This document shows positions 1 through 10,800 of a stretch of DNA of 64,000 nucleotides, piece by piece. The notes below the pieces were generated by a model that was given only the letters and a program-made list of their open reading frames with translations, did not search any database and was not told the origin of the DNA. Within the stretch, counting starts at the first letter, position 1. Every line of letters begins with the position of its first letter. The DNA comes from Armigeres subalbatus (Eukaryota > Arthropoda > Insecta > Diptera > Culicidae). The DNA lies in contig NC_085141.1 in the NCBI RefSeq assembly GCF_024139115.2, positions 66,814,675 to 66,878,674 of the forward strand, written 5' to 3'. Made by a program: the position numbers and the translations under genes.

Positions 1-608
1 GAATCATGGCCCAGAGATTTGCTCATGATTCGAATCGCAATTTGCATCATTGCACGATATTTACGTGTTCTTCATTGTTGAATGCATTGAATTAACTGTT
101 TTTCGTCTAAAACAATTTCTAATAATTGCATATATAAATAAAACATACGCCTAGATTGCGTTTTGACGCTTTTTAGAACGAAATCATTTTTCGGTGAGTG
201 AGCGAAGCGATGCGATTCTGGCCGAGAAACTCAAGCGCGATGCTCCCCCTACAGAATCGCAGGCAAGATTCAGATTTGAGGCGAGATTCGATGATTCAGA
301 TTTGAGTATGATTCTACCAACACTGAATGTCACTATGGATAAAATATTCGTGCAACCATTTTATTAATATCATTGCAAGACTTTTGAATCAGGGAGCAAG
401 AAGGTGATAGCTCTATTGTAACTCATATAGCCCGTTTCAAGAACGTATGCGTTCCGAAGCTTTTGTCGTGTACAATAAGTACCGCATGTTTGCACCCACG
501 TGTTATAAAAATATCTTAAGTGCGTTCACACTTCCTGAATCAAAGTTAAATCCTTCTGATTCAGGCGCGCATTTAATTGGACAAAATATTATTAAGCCGA
601 TATAAATA
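1..608. other. AT-rich intergenic DNA, no gene seen
   Basis: No convincing coding frame or RNA gene. Between about 200 and 310 the motif GATTCAGATTTGAG and close variants recur several times, which looks like the edge of a dispersed repeat cut by the window start. Function unknown. Confidence 0.4.
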
Positions 609-1033
609 TATTTTTGCCTTTCTCGTACAACTAAGTTGTACCGAAAGGCTATCATTTCACTCCGAAAACGAACTTTTTATAGAAGCCTCTGAGACCCATA
701 GTATTATATACCAATCAACTCAGCTCGACGAGCTAAGCACATGTCTGTCTGTCCGTGTGTATGTGTGTGTGTATGTGTGTGCACAAAAGCTATAAAAAAC
801 ATTAGGCAACTTTTCGTATAGTAATCCTTAACCGATTTTCTCGCAACAAGTTTCATTCGAAAGGGGACAAAGCCTTGTTGATCACTATTGAATTTTATAA
901 CGATCGGTCATTGCGTTTCAAAGTTATGAAGAAAATGGTACATCGGACCATATAAACCCCATATAAGGTTGGTGTCTTAACTAAATGCGAGAAAGGCACC
1001 ACCAACGCTAGGTGGATTAATCTGGGTTTTTTA
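609..1033 (+). repeat. Dispersed repeat with GT tract, copy 1
   Basis: This block runs from a TTTCTCGTACAACTAAGTTG segment, through the palindrome-like CTCAGCTCGACGAGCTAAG, a GT-rich microsatellite (about 750-785) and a purine-rich stretch, to an end reading CTAGGTGGATTAATCTGGG. The same order of landmarks occurs in reverse at 60091-60507 and, truncated, at about 38260-38520. Only the last part recurs near 32873. It is therefore a family of interspersed elements, not a gene. The short open frame across it is translated repeat. Superfamily not recognised. Confidence 0.75.
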
Positions 1034-1194
1034 AATATGTCTCCCCTCCCCTTCGGATTGTTTTGCTCAAAAATACCAATTTGAGGGGCAACAAAAAAAA
1101 ATCCGGTAAATTTTGAGAACATTCATAAAATTCTTTAACAAATCCGAGAAGTTTTTTTTAATTTTTTTTTTTTCATTTTAATATTTATTTTTTT

Positions 1195-1500
1195 ACTAGC
1201 AGACCCGACGAACTTTGTTTCGCCTGAAATTGATTTATTCTCTGATTAGTTCTCGAGTAATGCATAAATGTTTGGTTTATTTGTATGGGAGCCCCCTTTC
1301 CAGAAGGGGGAGGCGTTGCAAACCACCACAGAAACATATCTTCCCTTCCAAAACCTCCATACGCCAGATTTGTTTCCATTTGCTTAATCTCGAGTTATGA
1401 TGAAATTGGTGTTTCATTTGTATAGGAGCCAGGTTTCAAAGAGAAGAGGGGTCTCGAACCATGTTAAGAACCTTCACCGGCCCCAAAAACCTCTGCATTC
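1195..1500 (+). repeat. Dispersed repeat beginning CAGACCCGACGAACTTTG
   Basis: After an A/T homopolymer region, the sequence holds two diverged ~170-bp units. Each has an 'ATTTGTAT(G/A)GGAGCC' segment, at about 1280 and 1420, preceded by a 'TCTCGAGT(A/T)ATG' segment. The abrupt change of composition and internal repetition indicate a transposon-derived block. The small frames on both strands show no recognisable protein. Confidence 0.45.
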
Positions 1501-2822
1501 AAATTTTTACGCCGCTCCATTCAGTAGAAGACTTGACTTTGCGGAGACCAGTAGACTTTGACCTTGCGTAGACCATAATTTTTAATAAATATGTGTAACG
1601 GCCTTATTAGTTTTCAGTTCGCAAAAAAAAATGCTCAACATTTTTCCAGAGTTGTTTTTTAATATAAACATGTTTGTGCAATTACATTGCGATGATTGCA
1701 TTACTAACAAAGGCATTGGCATTGATAACAATTGATTGTCTCATGCCCGCACAAACATGCCCTATCTGCATCACTTTTCATACACCATGCACTACATTAC
1801 GCATTTTTGTTACATTTGTTTCGACCGCGGTCACTGGTTCGGCTCCATTGTTCTACCTTTTGTGCGAAACACCGCACAAAAAGCAGAGTCCAAAAGCCAA
1901 CCGCACTGAACGGCGACGGCCGAAACGAGACTCTTGCGGACAAGAAAAGAGGGTGCTGCCAAAATGATCCGATACCCTATTTTAACGTTCATGACCCAAA
2001 GTTTCAATATAATTGACAAATTGGTAGAGAATTTCCGAGTCGATTGATATATAAATCTCAAAAATCCATCGAAAGATAAAGACGCTATTAAAGTTCAAAA
2101 TCTACCATGATTTCGTGACGGTCTCGAATTTGAAAATTTTCATTTGTCACCCTGTATCCGAGTCTTCCCCTTAGACGTAGTTTACGTCAAAAATCGATGA
2201 AAATCAAGGTTAGCTTGAAGACAAATGGTTCATATTAAAAACATATGTGCATACAGGGTTGGTTCGCTCAGAGAAGTATTCAAGATAAAATATTGAAACA
2301 ACTTTTTCTCAATCCGTTTTCCGAGTGAATTGTGCAAAAATACACTTTCTTTTTATATGAAAGAGCGTGCAGCATATCTACTCTTTATCACACCAACTCG
2401 CAAGTGTAAAGAGTACCTAGAGGAAAATGACAATTTTCTGCTTACAAATTAAACATATATTAAGGCTGTGGGCCTCCCGTCTTAATTTACAAGCACGTGT
2501 TAACGTTCACGAGTGTAAATCAATACACTTCTCTTTACTGGTAAAAACTAGAAATACAAGAATAAGGTTATAGGGTTGCTAGTAAAAACTATAACATTTT
2601 AAGACGAAGTGTAAAAAACTACCAACCCTTGGCTGCATGGGATAGGCTGGGGGCCAAATGTCACTTCAAAACCTAAACAATTTAACAAGAGTATGAACCC
2701 AACATGTTTTAAAAGAAGACCAAAGGGAACCCCAACCAAAATGTCCCTATATAGTTTATAATCTATGTTGATGATAAATACATAATCATAATACCAAAAA
2801 AAAAAAACAATAGAAAATATTT
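1501..2822. other. Intergenic DNA, no gene seen
   Basis: AT-rich sequence without a credible coding frame. Short frames around 1674-2061 overlap on both strands and have no recognisable domain or splice signals. The last ~200 bases probably hold the 3' end of the small minus-strand gene that follows. Confidence 0.4.
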
Positions 2823-3153
2823 TCAAACCTTCAAAATCTCTTTTAAGGCCAACTTCAGCAATTCGTAACGTTTCGAGTAGTCTTCTGTAGCTAACAGATG
2901 TTTCACCAGTAGCTTGTGTTCTTCGCGTTTTCGTACAAAGATGTTTGAATCTGAGAGTTGTAAATTGGTTAAGCGACACTCCAGTTTTTTTAAGAATACT
3001 TCCAAACTTACATATTTTTTCCGTTATTTGTAAAACAGTTTCGCCTTCGACGGACCCCTTGTTAAATGACGATCCTGCTTTCACGGTACCGGCTATGGCT
3101 AAGATAGCGAATGGAATTATGCATTCTATACGTTTAAGTGATGATAATCGCAT
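2823..3153 (-). CDS. Small unrecognised protein, two exons (or one with a frameshift)
   Basis: A minus-strand start at 3153 opens a hydrophobic N-terminus (about residues 12-24, one possible membrane segment or mitochondrial targeting region). This is followed by a charged, helix-forming C-terminal half rich in K, E and L. Reading straight through changes frame near 3012. Two repairs fit. One is a 61-nt intron (donor GTAAGT at 3011, acceptor CAG at 2951-2953), giving exons 3012-3153 and 2823-2950 and an 89-residue protein. The other is a single-base length change in the A-run near 3015, giving about 109 residues; the 'intron' is itself open and protein-like in the second frame. The gene is divergent from DOHH, with starts about 380 bp apart. 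I do not recognise the family. A pseudogene is also possible. Confidence 0.45.
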
Positions 3154-3533
3154 ATCTGTGATTAGAAGAATAGGAATAATTAATAATTTATTTTCACATT
3201 ACAATAAAATGTTGATACCTATAATTTATCTATATGCGAGATCCTTTTAAATTTAAGATTCGAATCACTCTCGGTTAACAGACGTGTGCGTTTGCAAGTG
3301 AAATGAAACTTTTGTTTTTGTTTTTATTAATGTAGTACTAGAAGACCTGTCTTTTGATGGTCTGGATGTTTTTGGTGTCATCGCGACGGAACGTAAAAAT
3401 CGTAAAAAAAAACAGGATCAAAACCAACAACACGTTGTTGGTCGAACAGAGCGTGTGTTGTGATTCATCGCTATTAGTCTGAAAAACATTGGGTTCTCCT
3501 GTGACCATATATTTCGATCATCAGTGTCACAAA
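3154..3533. promoter_or_regulatory. Shared divergent promoter region (inferred)
   Basis: This 380-bp gap separates the start codons of the small minus-strand gene and DOHH, so it must contain both 5' UTRs and probably a bidirectional promoter. No clear TATA box is visible. The call rests on position only. Confidence 0.35.
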
Positions 3534-4615
3534 ATGGTTCAAATCGAAGAATCTAAAATCGCCGACATCGGCCGCGTGCTAAACGACCAAGGCCGGCCAC
3601 TGAAGGAGCGCTTCCGCGCACTATTCACGTTGAAAAACATCGGCGGACCAAAGGCTTTGGAGTCCATCGAAGCCTGCTTCGGAGACGATTCGGCGTTGCT
3701 GAAGCACGAACTGGCGTACTGCTTAGGACAGATGCAAGACCAAGCGGCTATTCCAGTTCTGACGAAGGTACTGCAGGACACCAAGCAGGAACCAATGGTA
3801 CGACATGAGGCTGGTAAGTGAATATTTACAGTTTGCACAGTGGGTCAAAATATGTAGGTACCTAAATAGGTATACCTAATGAAAATGTACTGATAAAAAC
3901 AGCTGCTTCGGTATTACCTATGAAATCCATTGCAATCGATTATAATCCCAAACTGAACAATTATTCAATTCAAATTCGTATTTCAGCGGAAGCTCTTGGA
4001 GCAATCGGCACATCGGAGGTCGAGCAGATTCTCATCAAATATTCAAAAGACCCGATCGTCGAAGTAGCGGAAACATGCGAAATTGCTCTGGGTCGCGTTA
4101 GATGGCTACAAAACAAGGAATCGAATTTCACAGACAACAACCCCTATGCATCAGTCGATCCGACACCCCCTGCAGAGACGACAAATGTGACCGAGCTGCA
4201 GAAGGTTCTGTTGGATGAAAATGAGTCTTTGTTCAACCGGTACCGCGCGATGTTCAGCTTGCGAAACTTGCGAACGGAAGAATCTGTTCTGGCACTTGCC
4301 TCAGGATTGAAAGGAAAAAGTGCTCTTTTTAGACATGAAGTTGCTTTCGTATTAGGACAATTGCAGGAGCCATGCAGCATTCCATTTTTGGCCGAAAATT
4401 TGAGAGATAGTGCCGAGAACGAAATGGTACGACATGAATGCGCCGAAGCCTTGGGGGCCATTGCCACCGAGGAATGTACTGAAATACTAAACGAATACCT
4501 GAAGGATGAAAAACGAGTTGTCAAGGAGAGTTGCGAGGTTGCGCTAGATATGTGTGAGTACGAAAATAGTCCGGAATTTCAGTATGCCGACACGTTGGGG
4601 AAGGTAACCCACTAG
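3534..4615 (+). CDS. DOHH: Deoxyhypusine hydroxylase
   Basis: DOHH hydroxylates the deoxyhypusine residue of eIF5A to make hypusine, the second step of eIF5A maturation in the cytosol (nero in Drosophila). The exons are 3534-3813 and 3987-4615, with donor GTAAGT, acceptor TTTCAG and phase 1. They join to 302 residues, the same length as the human enzyme. The protein is built of HEAT-like repeats in two halves. The four His-Glu iron-ligand pairs are all present, at about H58-E59, H91-E92, H210-E211 and H243-E244, the second just before the intron. The repeat signature RHExAEALGAI appears in both halves. The start at 3534 follows CAAA and begins MVQIEE; an in-frame upstream ATG at 3489 would add 15 residues without family support. 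AATAAA lies at 4625-4630. The gene looks intact. Confidence 0.95.
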
Positions 4616-4868
4616 GTGTGTTATAATAAAAGGATTGAGCTCATGTATATTTGATTCAAGCATTTGGTTTATTATTTATCTTGATAGGAAATATCACAAT
4701 CACAAACTTGAAATAAAATTTATTCAATGTCAGAATCTATCGACCATAATGTTGGTTATCAGTTGCAGAAGCGTCATCTAATCGAGTCCTACTAATGGCA
4801 ATCAACCGTTTAACAATCAAAATTTTTTAATGTGGTTATCAACATCCTATTCCTTGCATGAAAACCAA
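4616..4868. terminator. Convergent 3' ends of DOHH and BRAP with poly(A) signals
   Basis: Only 253 bp separate the two stop codons. AATAAA occurs on the plus strand at 4625-4630, 10 nt after the DOHH stop. It occurs on the minus strand at 4719-4724, about 145 nt after the BRAP stop, with another minus-strand match near 4668-4673. The two mature 3' UTRs probably overlap or nearly touch. Confidence 0.6.
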
Positions 4869-7800
4869 TTATTTCTTCTTAGAACGCCGCTTGATAGCCT
4901 TTGGAACTTCCACCGACGCTCCGGCAAGTTCGTCCTTATATTCCGAATTAGCAATTTTGTTCTGCGCCTCCAAGTAGAACATCAGATCCCGAACCTGTTC
5001 CTTCAATTCGGTTATTTCCTGCTCCTTTTCCGCGCACTTCTTCTCTAGAGACGAAAATTGGGTCTGCCATGAAGACTGATTCAGTTGTAGTGTTTCGCCG
5101 AATTGTTTTTCCTCGGAAAGTTCTTTGAGTGCAGTTGTCATTCTGAAAAATAATAAAGCATTAGTATTAACACTTAACACAATCGGATGTTATTAATGTG
5201 CAAATCGGACTATACAGTTTAGTTATTTTTATTTGAAACATACTTAGCTGATAGTTGATTAATCTTTTTCTCCAAAACTGCTTTCTCCTTGCTCAATGTC
5301 TGAATTTTTCCTTCTAATGATGCATTCTTCTTTCTAATTCCCTCTGCTTCTTGTATCAGCTTCTGCTTATCGCCAGCGATGCCTCCTTCTACTCGCATTA
5401 GTTTTTCTTCGTAGTATTCCCTTTGAGCATCGAGCTGCGACGTCAATAGATATGTGAATTCCAACTGCATCGAATCAATTTTTTCGTCCCCATCGTTACC
5501 CGGCGACTGGGTGGCTACCAATTTTCCATCGGATTTACTCTGCAACAGTCGATGAACGAAGTTGTCTCCAGCATAGTCCCAAACACGATTGGTTCCCAAC
5601 TGTAAAGCGTATGTGTGGTTGGTAGACCGATAATGGGATGCAGCATGACCACCCTGATACCGACCACACCCAATGTGACCGCAGATCAAACAAATCCAAA
5701 GTGCTTCCGTTCCTTCACATTCCATGCACACAGAAGTCTCTGACAGTTCGGGCGTTTGAATACACCGACAGACGGGGCATGTTGAATCCCCCCACTTGAT
5801 GAGACATCCTGCGTGGAAGGCATGATTGCACAATATCGTAAGCACTCCGTCCACGCTCTCGTCCATTCGTTCCAAGCAAACCGGGCACATGGGCAACTCA
5901 GTGTGACCTTGCGGGGCGATCCCATCATCTCCCCACTCAATAGCGGACACCCAAACCGCATGGCACAGCGAATCTGGCTCCAGGCTGTTGTACGGGGCAC
6001 CATTGAAGGTTTGATAGAACTCAACGGCCGCTTCAACGCAACGGAACTCCAGCAGAACCATAAACTGGTTGGGCGAACCATCTCGGAGAATCCGCACGTG
6101 CTGAATCACCGAGTGACACGGAGCAATGAAGTTCAGAATATCATGACAGTTGAGCGATGATGGCACCGCTATTAGACACAGGGTTCTCGAAGGTCCATCG
6201 GTAATATCGGCACGTTCGCTGGAAAGGACAATATTTATGCGATTAAATTTGTGTACGTGTTGCCAAATTTGAATCATAAAATTAATATTTTGATAATTAA
6301 TTTGCTTATTTGTTTACAACAATAGTTAATTAATAGTTAATTTTTTACAATAGTTATGCAGGTCTTCAAATAGGTCCAAAATCTTCGACGTAGCATATTA
6401 GGAGATAAATGGAAGTCGAACAAGATTGTAACACTGTTGAACGTACGTTGCAAGCCATCGCCCCATGCAGACCGTAACTTACGGTTTACATGGGGCGATG
6501 GCTTGCAACGTACATTCAACGTAAGTCATCTTTGCAGTGGTGACCTAGTCTAGTCTCCGCTGTTGTGAATTGCCTTTGGTCGGACATTCAAGTCTATCTG
6601 TTCCAGAATACCTTCGCTCGATTCGTCAGTATAGTGTACAAGCGATCGTCATCGCCTGGGTTGTATCTCTACTAGCGCGAAGAAGTTCCATGTCGATTAA
6701 CTGGCATCAGCTTTCCTAACTCGGTAGGCAAAACGGATGCAAAAGGGAACGAAATGTGCTGCTTAAATGTTAGCTTTCAGTCCAGGACGACTACACCAAG
6801 ATCCTTGATGTATGATTCGTGCGTACGAGTGTCGAGCCAAGTAGGCTGTCGTAAGTACAGGGCTGGTAGCGATCAATTCTGCTCAAGATAGTGGCTATAG
6901 TGACCAACGTTGACGAAAAAGAAACCAAATAGTGACTTTCATTTGCAGAAAATGTGACCAAATAGTGACTTTCAGTCAGTGTCAAGAGTAATGTGACCAG
7001 CAAGCGTCCTGCGGGACGCCTACCTGGCTTACGTCACTGTCTTGAAGTTGAACACTCCAAAAGTGCAATTCGCGTAGATTTTGGCCAAAAAAAAAATATA
7101 AAAATATTTGTAAGGCTGCAGAGTAATGCAGCGATTTTTCATGAAAAACTCACGCGTGGTGTTTTCCTTTGAAATTGCACTCGCGTAAGATTTTGGTGAA
7201 TAAGAATGTGTTTACTAGTAACATTTGTTGTTGTTTTAGAAAAAGTGAAGAAGTTGACTTTTATATGAAGTTAATAGCTATACTGCCGTGAATCGCATAT
7301 CTGTTCCTTCTTTGTTGGGTTTCCTATTCACATGGGACAAATATGCGATTCACGGCAGTATAGGTAGTATTACAAAGAATAACAGACAAATCTTTTTAAC
7401 TGCTCACTTAGTGATCCCGTCTTTCGTCCTCAGGGTCACCACACGCGTGAGACCATCGGTTCCTGGATGCATGTCAATGATCCGTGCCAATGACCACTGA
7501 AGAGGAGGGTGATTCTCGTCGACAATTAACACGAGAGCATCAGGCTTGAATAGGGTGATCTTGTAGTCCTTTTGTCGGCGTTGAAGTTCTTGCAAATAAT
7601 CTGTCATCCATATACCGTATATATATATATCATCCATATCCATATAGTACCGTGGCATATTCCTCGAACGTCAATCTGTGCTCGGCTAAAATCAGCTTAA
7701 GATGTGACTTAACCGACTTTACACCTGCCTCCCAAATTCCACCAATATGAGGACTTCTAGGCGGAATAAAAGACCATTCAATACTTCGTTGAGTACAAAA

Positions 7801-10800
7801 CTGATCTAGTTTTTTCTGAAACTGTTCTTCCTTGAAAAGTGCCGATAGGCGCTCAAGCTCATTACATGCTCCTTCAAAATTGGTGGCGTTATCAGATATC
7901 ATCTTACTAGGCAAACCGCGACGGCTCACGAATCGTTGTTGCGCCGCCAAGAATGCTTCACTCGTCAGGTTCGATACTGATTCTAGATGCAACGCACGTG
8001 TACTCATACATACAGAAACGCAAATATACCCCTTGGTGTACATGCGCAAATATACCCCTTGCCTGCGTCAATGATTTGAAAAGGAATGGACCAGCGAAAT
8101 CGACTCCGGTTGTAGAAAAAATCGGCGCTGGTTGGACCCTATAGTCCGGAAGATTCCCCATAAGCTGAGTAGCTCGTGATGGTCGCATTCTAAAACACGG
8201 AATGCAATGGTGAATGATCTTCTTGATAACGTTCTTTGCTCGTAAAGGCCAGAAGCGCTGCCGTACAACAGCTAACAATCCACGCTGGCCGAGATGATGA
8301 TTGCGCTTGTGGAGATGCCGTATAAGGGTAACAGTTAGTGGATGTCTCTCCGGTAGTAACATCTGGTGCTTACTATCATACGGAATGATTGCATGTTTAT
8401 TTCTGCCGCCCACTCGGAGAATTCCATCGTTGATATCAATGAAGGGGTTCAGACAACGGAGTGGGTGTCGAGAAGTGTGATCCTTTTTCAGCAGTTGAAT
8501 TTCGGATTGGAAAACTTCAACCTGCACTAATCGAACGATCAAAAGTGTGGCCCGTTTGAGTTCGTTCACAGTAAGCGACCCTTTCGTCAATTGACTTCGA
8601 CGACTTCGAATGTAATCAGTAAATCTGACCACATAAGCCATTGCTCGTTCAATAATTGAATACTGACTGACACGATCGAATATTTCTAATCTGGAAGTTG
8701 CAGTTTTAGTTGCTACTAAACATCCCTAGTAACATTTTGGTTGTATACTGGATTTATAACACTCTTGAAGAGTAAATTATGGTGTTCAAGAGTGTTATAA
8801 AACTTAAAATGTTACTTGGGATGTGTGCTTCAACTCTGGCTATTCATCGTTCGTCAGAAGTTGAAGTGATTCGATGATGCACAAAATTGGTGGCCCAGTC
8901 CACCAAAGTTTGTGATCGATTATTTGCTTCGGTGTGATACCTCTTGAAATGAGGTCAGCTGGATTTGATGATGAAGGTATGTACTGCCAATCAGTCTCAC
9001 TGGTGATATTTCTGATTTTCCTCACTCGGTTTGCTACGTAAACTAGTAGTTGCTCTGGTTTTCTGGCTATCCAAGCAAGTACGATTTGTGAGTCACTCCA
9101 TAAAGTCGTTGAAGCAAAAGTACAATCAAGCGCTGAAGTTACCTTCTTGAGCAAATTGGCAAGCAACAATGCAGCTTCTAATTCAGCGCGTGGGGTGGAT
9201 ATCGTTTTAGGCTTTCCCTTCTTCTTCTTCGGCAAAATTTTTGACTTACTGCACATCAACACCAGTTGTGATGTTCCATCGTGTAAAATTGACCTCGCGT
9301 AGACACAAGCGCCACACGCTTGATCGGATGCATCCGAAAACCCATGAAGCTCAATTCTCACAGCACCGTCCACGATAAAACGCCTAGGTAAATCCATGTC
9401 ATGAAGTGAATTTAATTCTTCACGGAATGAACTCCAGCGTGCTGCAATGTTTGGTGGCACCGGATCGTCCCATTTTGATTCAATTAACTCCCGCATCAAA
9501 AGTTTTGCTGTAGTCAAAACTGGCCCAAGAAATCCAAGAGGATCAAAAATTTTAGCGATTTCACTGAGGATACTTCGTTTAGTTAGCCTATCGTTAGTCT
9601 GCGTTGGAATACTTATTCTGAAGATATCGTTGAGTGATTGCCATGCGATTCCCAGAGTTTTAATTGGAATATTGATGGTTTTGTCTGTGATATCCAGACT
9701 ATTTTCACGCTGATGTTCCGGAGTCGCTTCCAGTAGTTCAATGGAGTTTGAGCAGATCTTATGGAGGCTGAATCCTCCCTTGGCCAATAGATCGTCCATT
9801 TGCTCTTTCAAATCAAATAGTTCGGGGATGCTTTCAGCGCCTGAAAGCATATCGTCAATGTAACATGACCTACTGATAGCGTGCGCTGCCAGGGGAAACG
9901 CTTGACCCTCATCTTCTACTAGTTGTAGTAAAGACATAGTTGCTAAAAATGGTGACGACTTCAAACCGTACGTCACTGTTGTCAACTGTAGCACCTTCAA
10001 TGGCTGATCACTATTCTCTCTCCAAAGTATCCGTTGGTATGGTTGATCGTCAGGATGTATCGCCACCTGGCGATACATTTTAGGAATGTCGGCGCTAATA
10101 GCGTAACGGTACGATCGGAAGTTGAGCAAAATGGAAATAAGGTCATTTTGTACCGTGGGACCGGCACGCTGTGCTTGATTGATGGAAACACCAGTACTGC
10201 TCTCCGCTGATCCGTCGAAGACAACGCGTAGCTTGGTGGTGCTACTCGATGGCTTCAAGATGCAATGGTGAGGCAGGTAGAAGGCACTGCCTGCATCCTC
10301 ACTGATCGATGGTGTCATTTCGCGTAAATGATTCAAGTGCTCATACTCACAAATAAATGCCTTATACTGCTCCTTCAACAAAGGGTCTCAATCTATCAGG
10401 TATCAGGTATCAGAACGTCGGCTCAGGAGGCACGTTCCCCTCAATTTGGGAGATTTGTGCCATCGCCTTCACTGGCCTTTCTCATCATTTACCTGACGGA
10501 AAAGGAAGTGAAAAGGGGAAAGGAAGAGGAAGTGAAGTTGGAAAAGGGAATGGAACCATTTATAGGAAAGTCAATTATGTAGACTCACACGCATTCAGCT
10601 AGGGACTAAAGAGAGGTGTCACAACAGAGGACGTAACAATGGACGAACGACAAAGACGAAACACAGAGTGCACTGTGAAAAACGCATAATGCGAATCCAT
10701 ATAGGTGGCAATTTGTTGAAAACTAAGTAAAACACATATTCATAAACCCATTCTTATTGAACCTCACGTTGAGATTGAACAAGAGTAGCCGAACCCGAAC

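Noticed and set aside
2599..3153. Unspliced 184-residue minus-strand frame
   Set aside because: After about residue 47 it runs out of frame with the protein-like segment and ends in low-quality hydrophobic sequence; a splice or frameshift explains the locus better.
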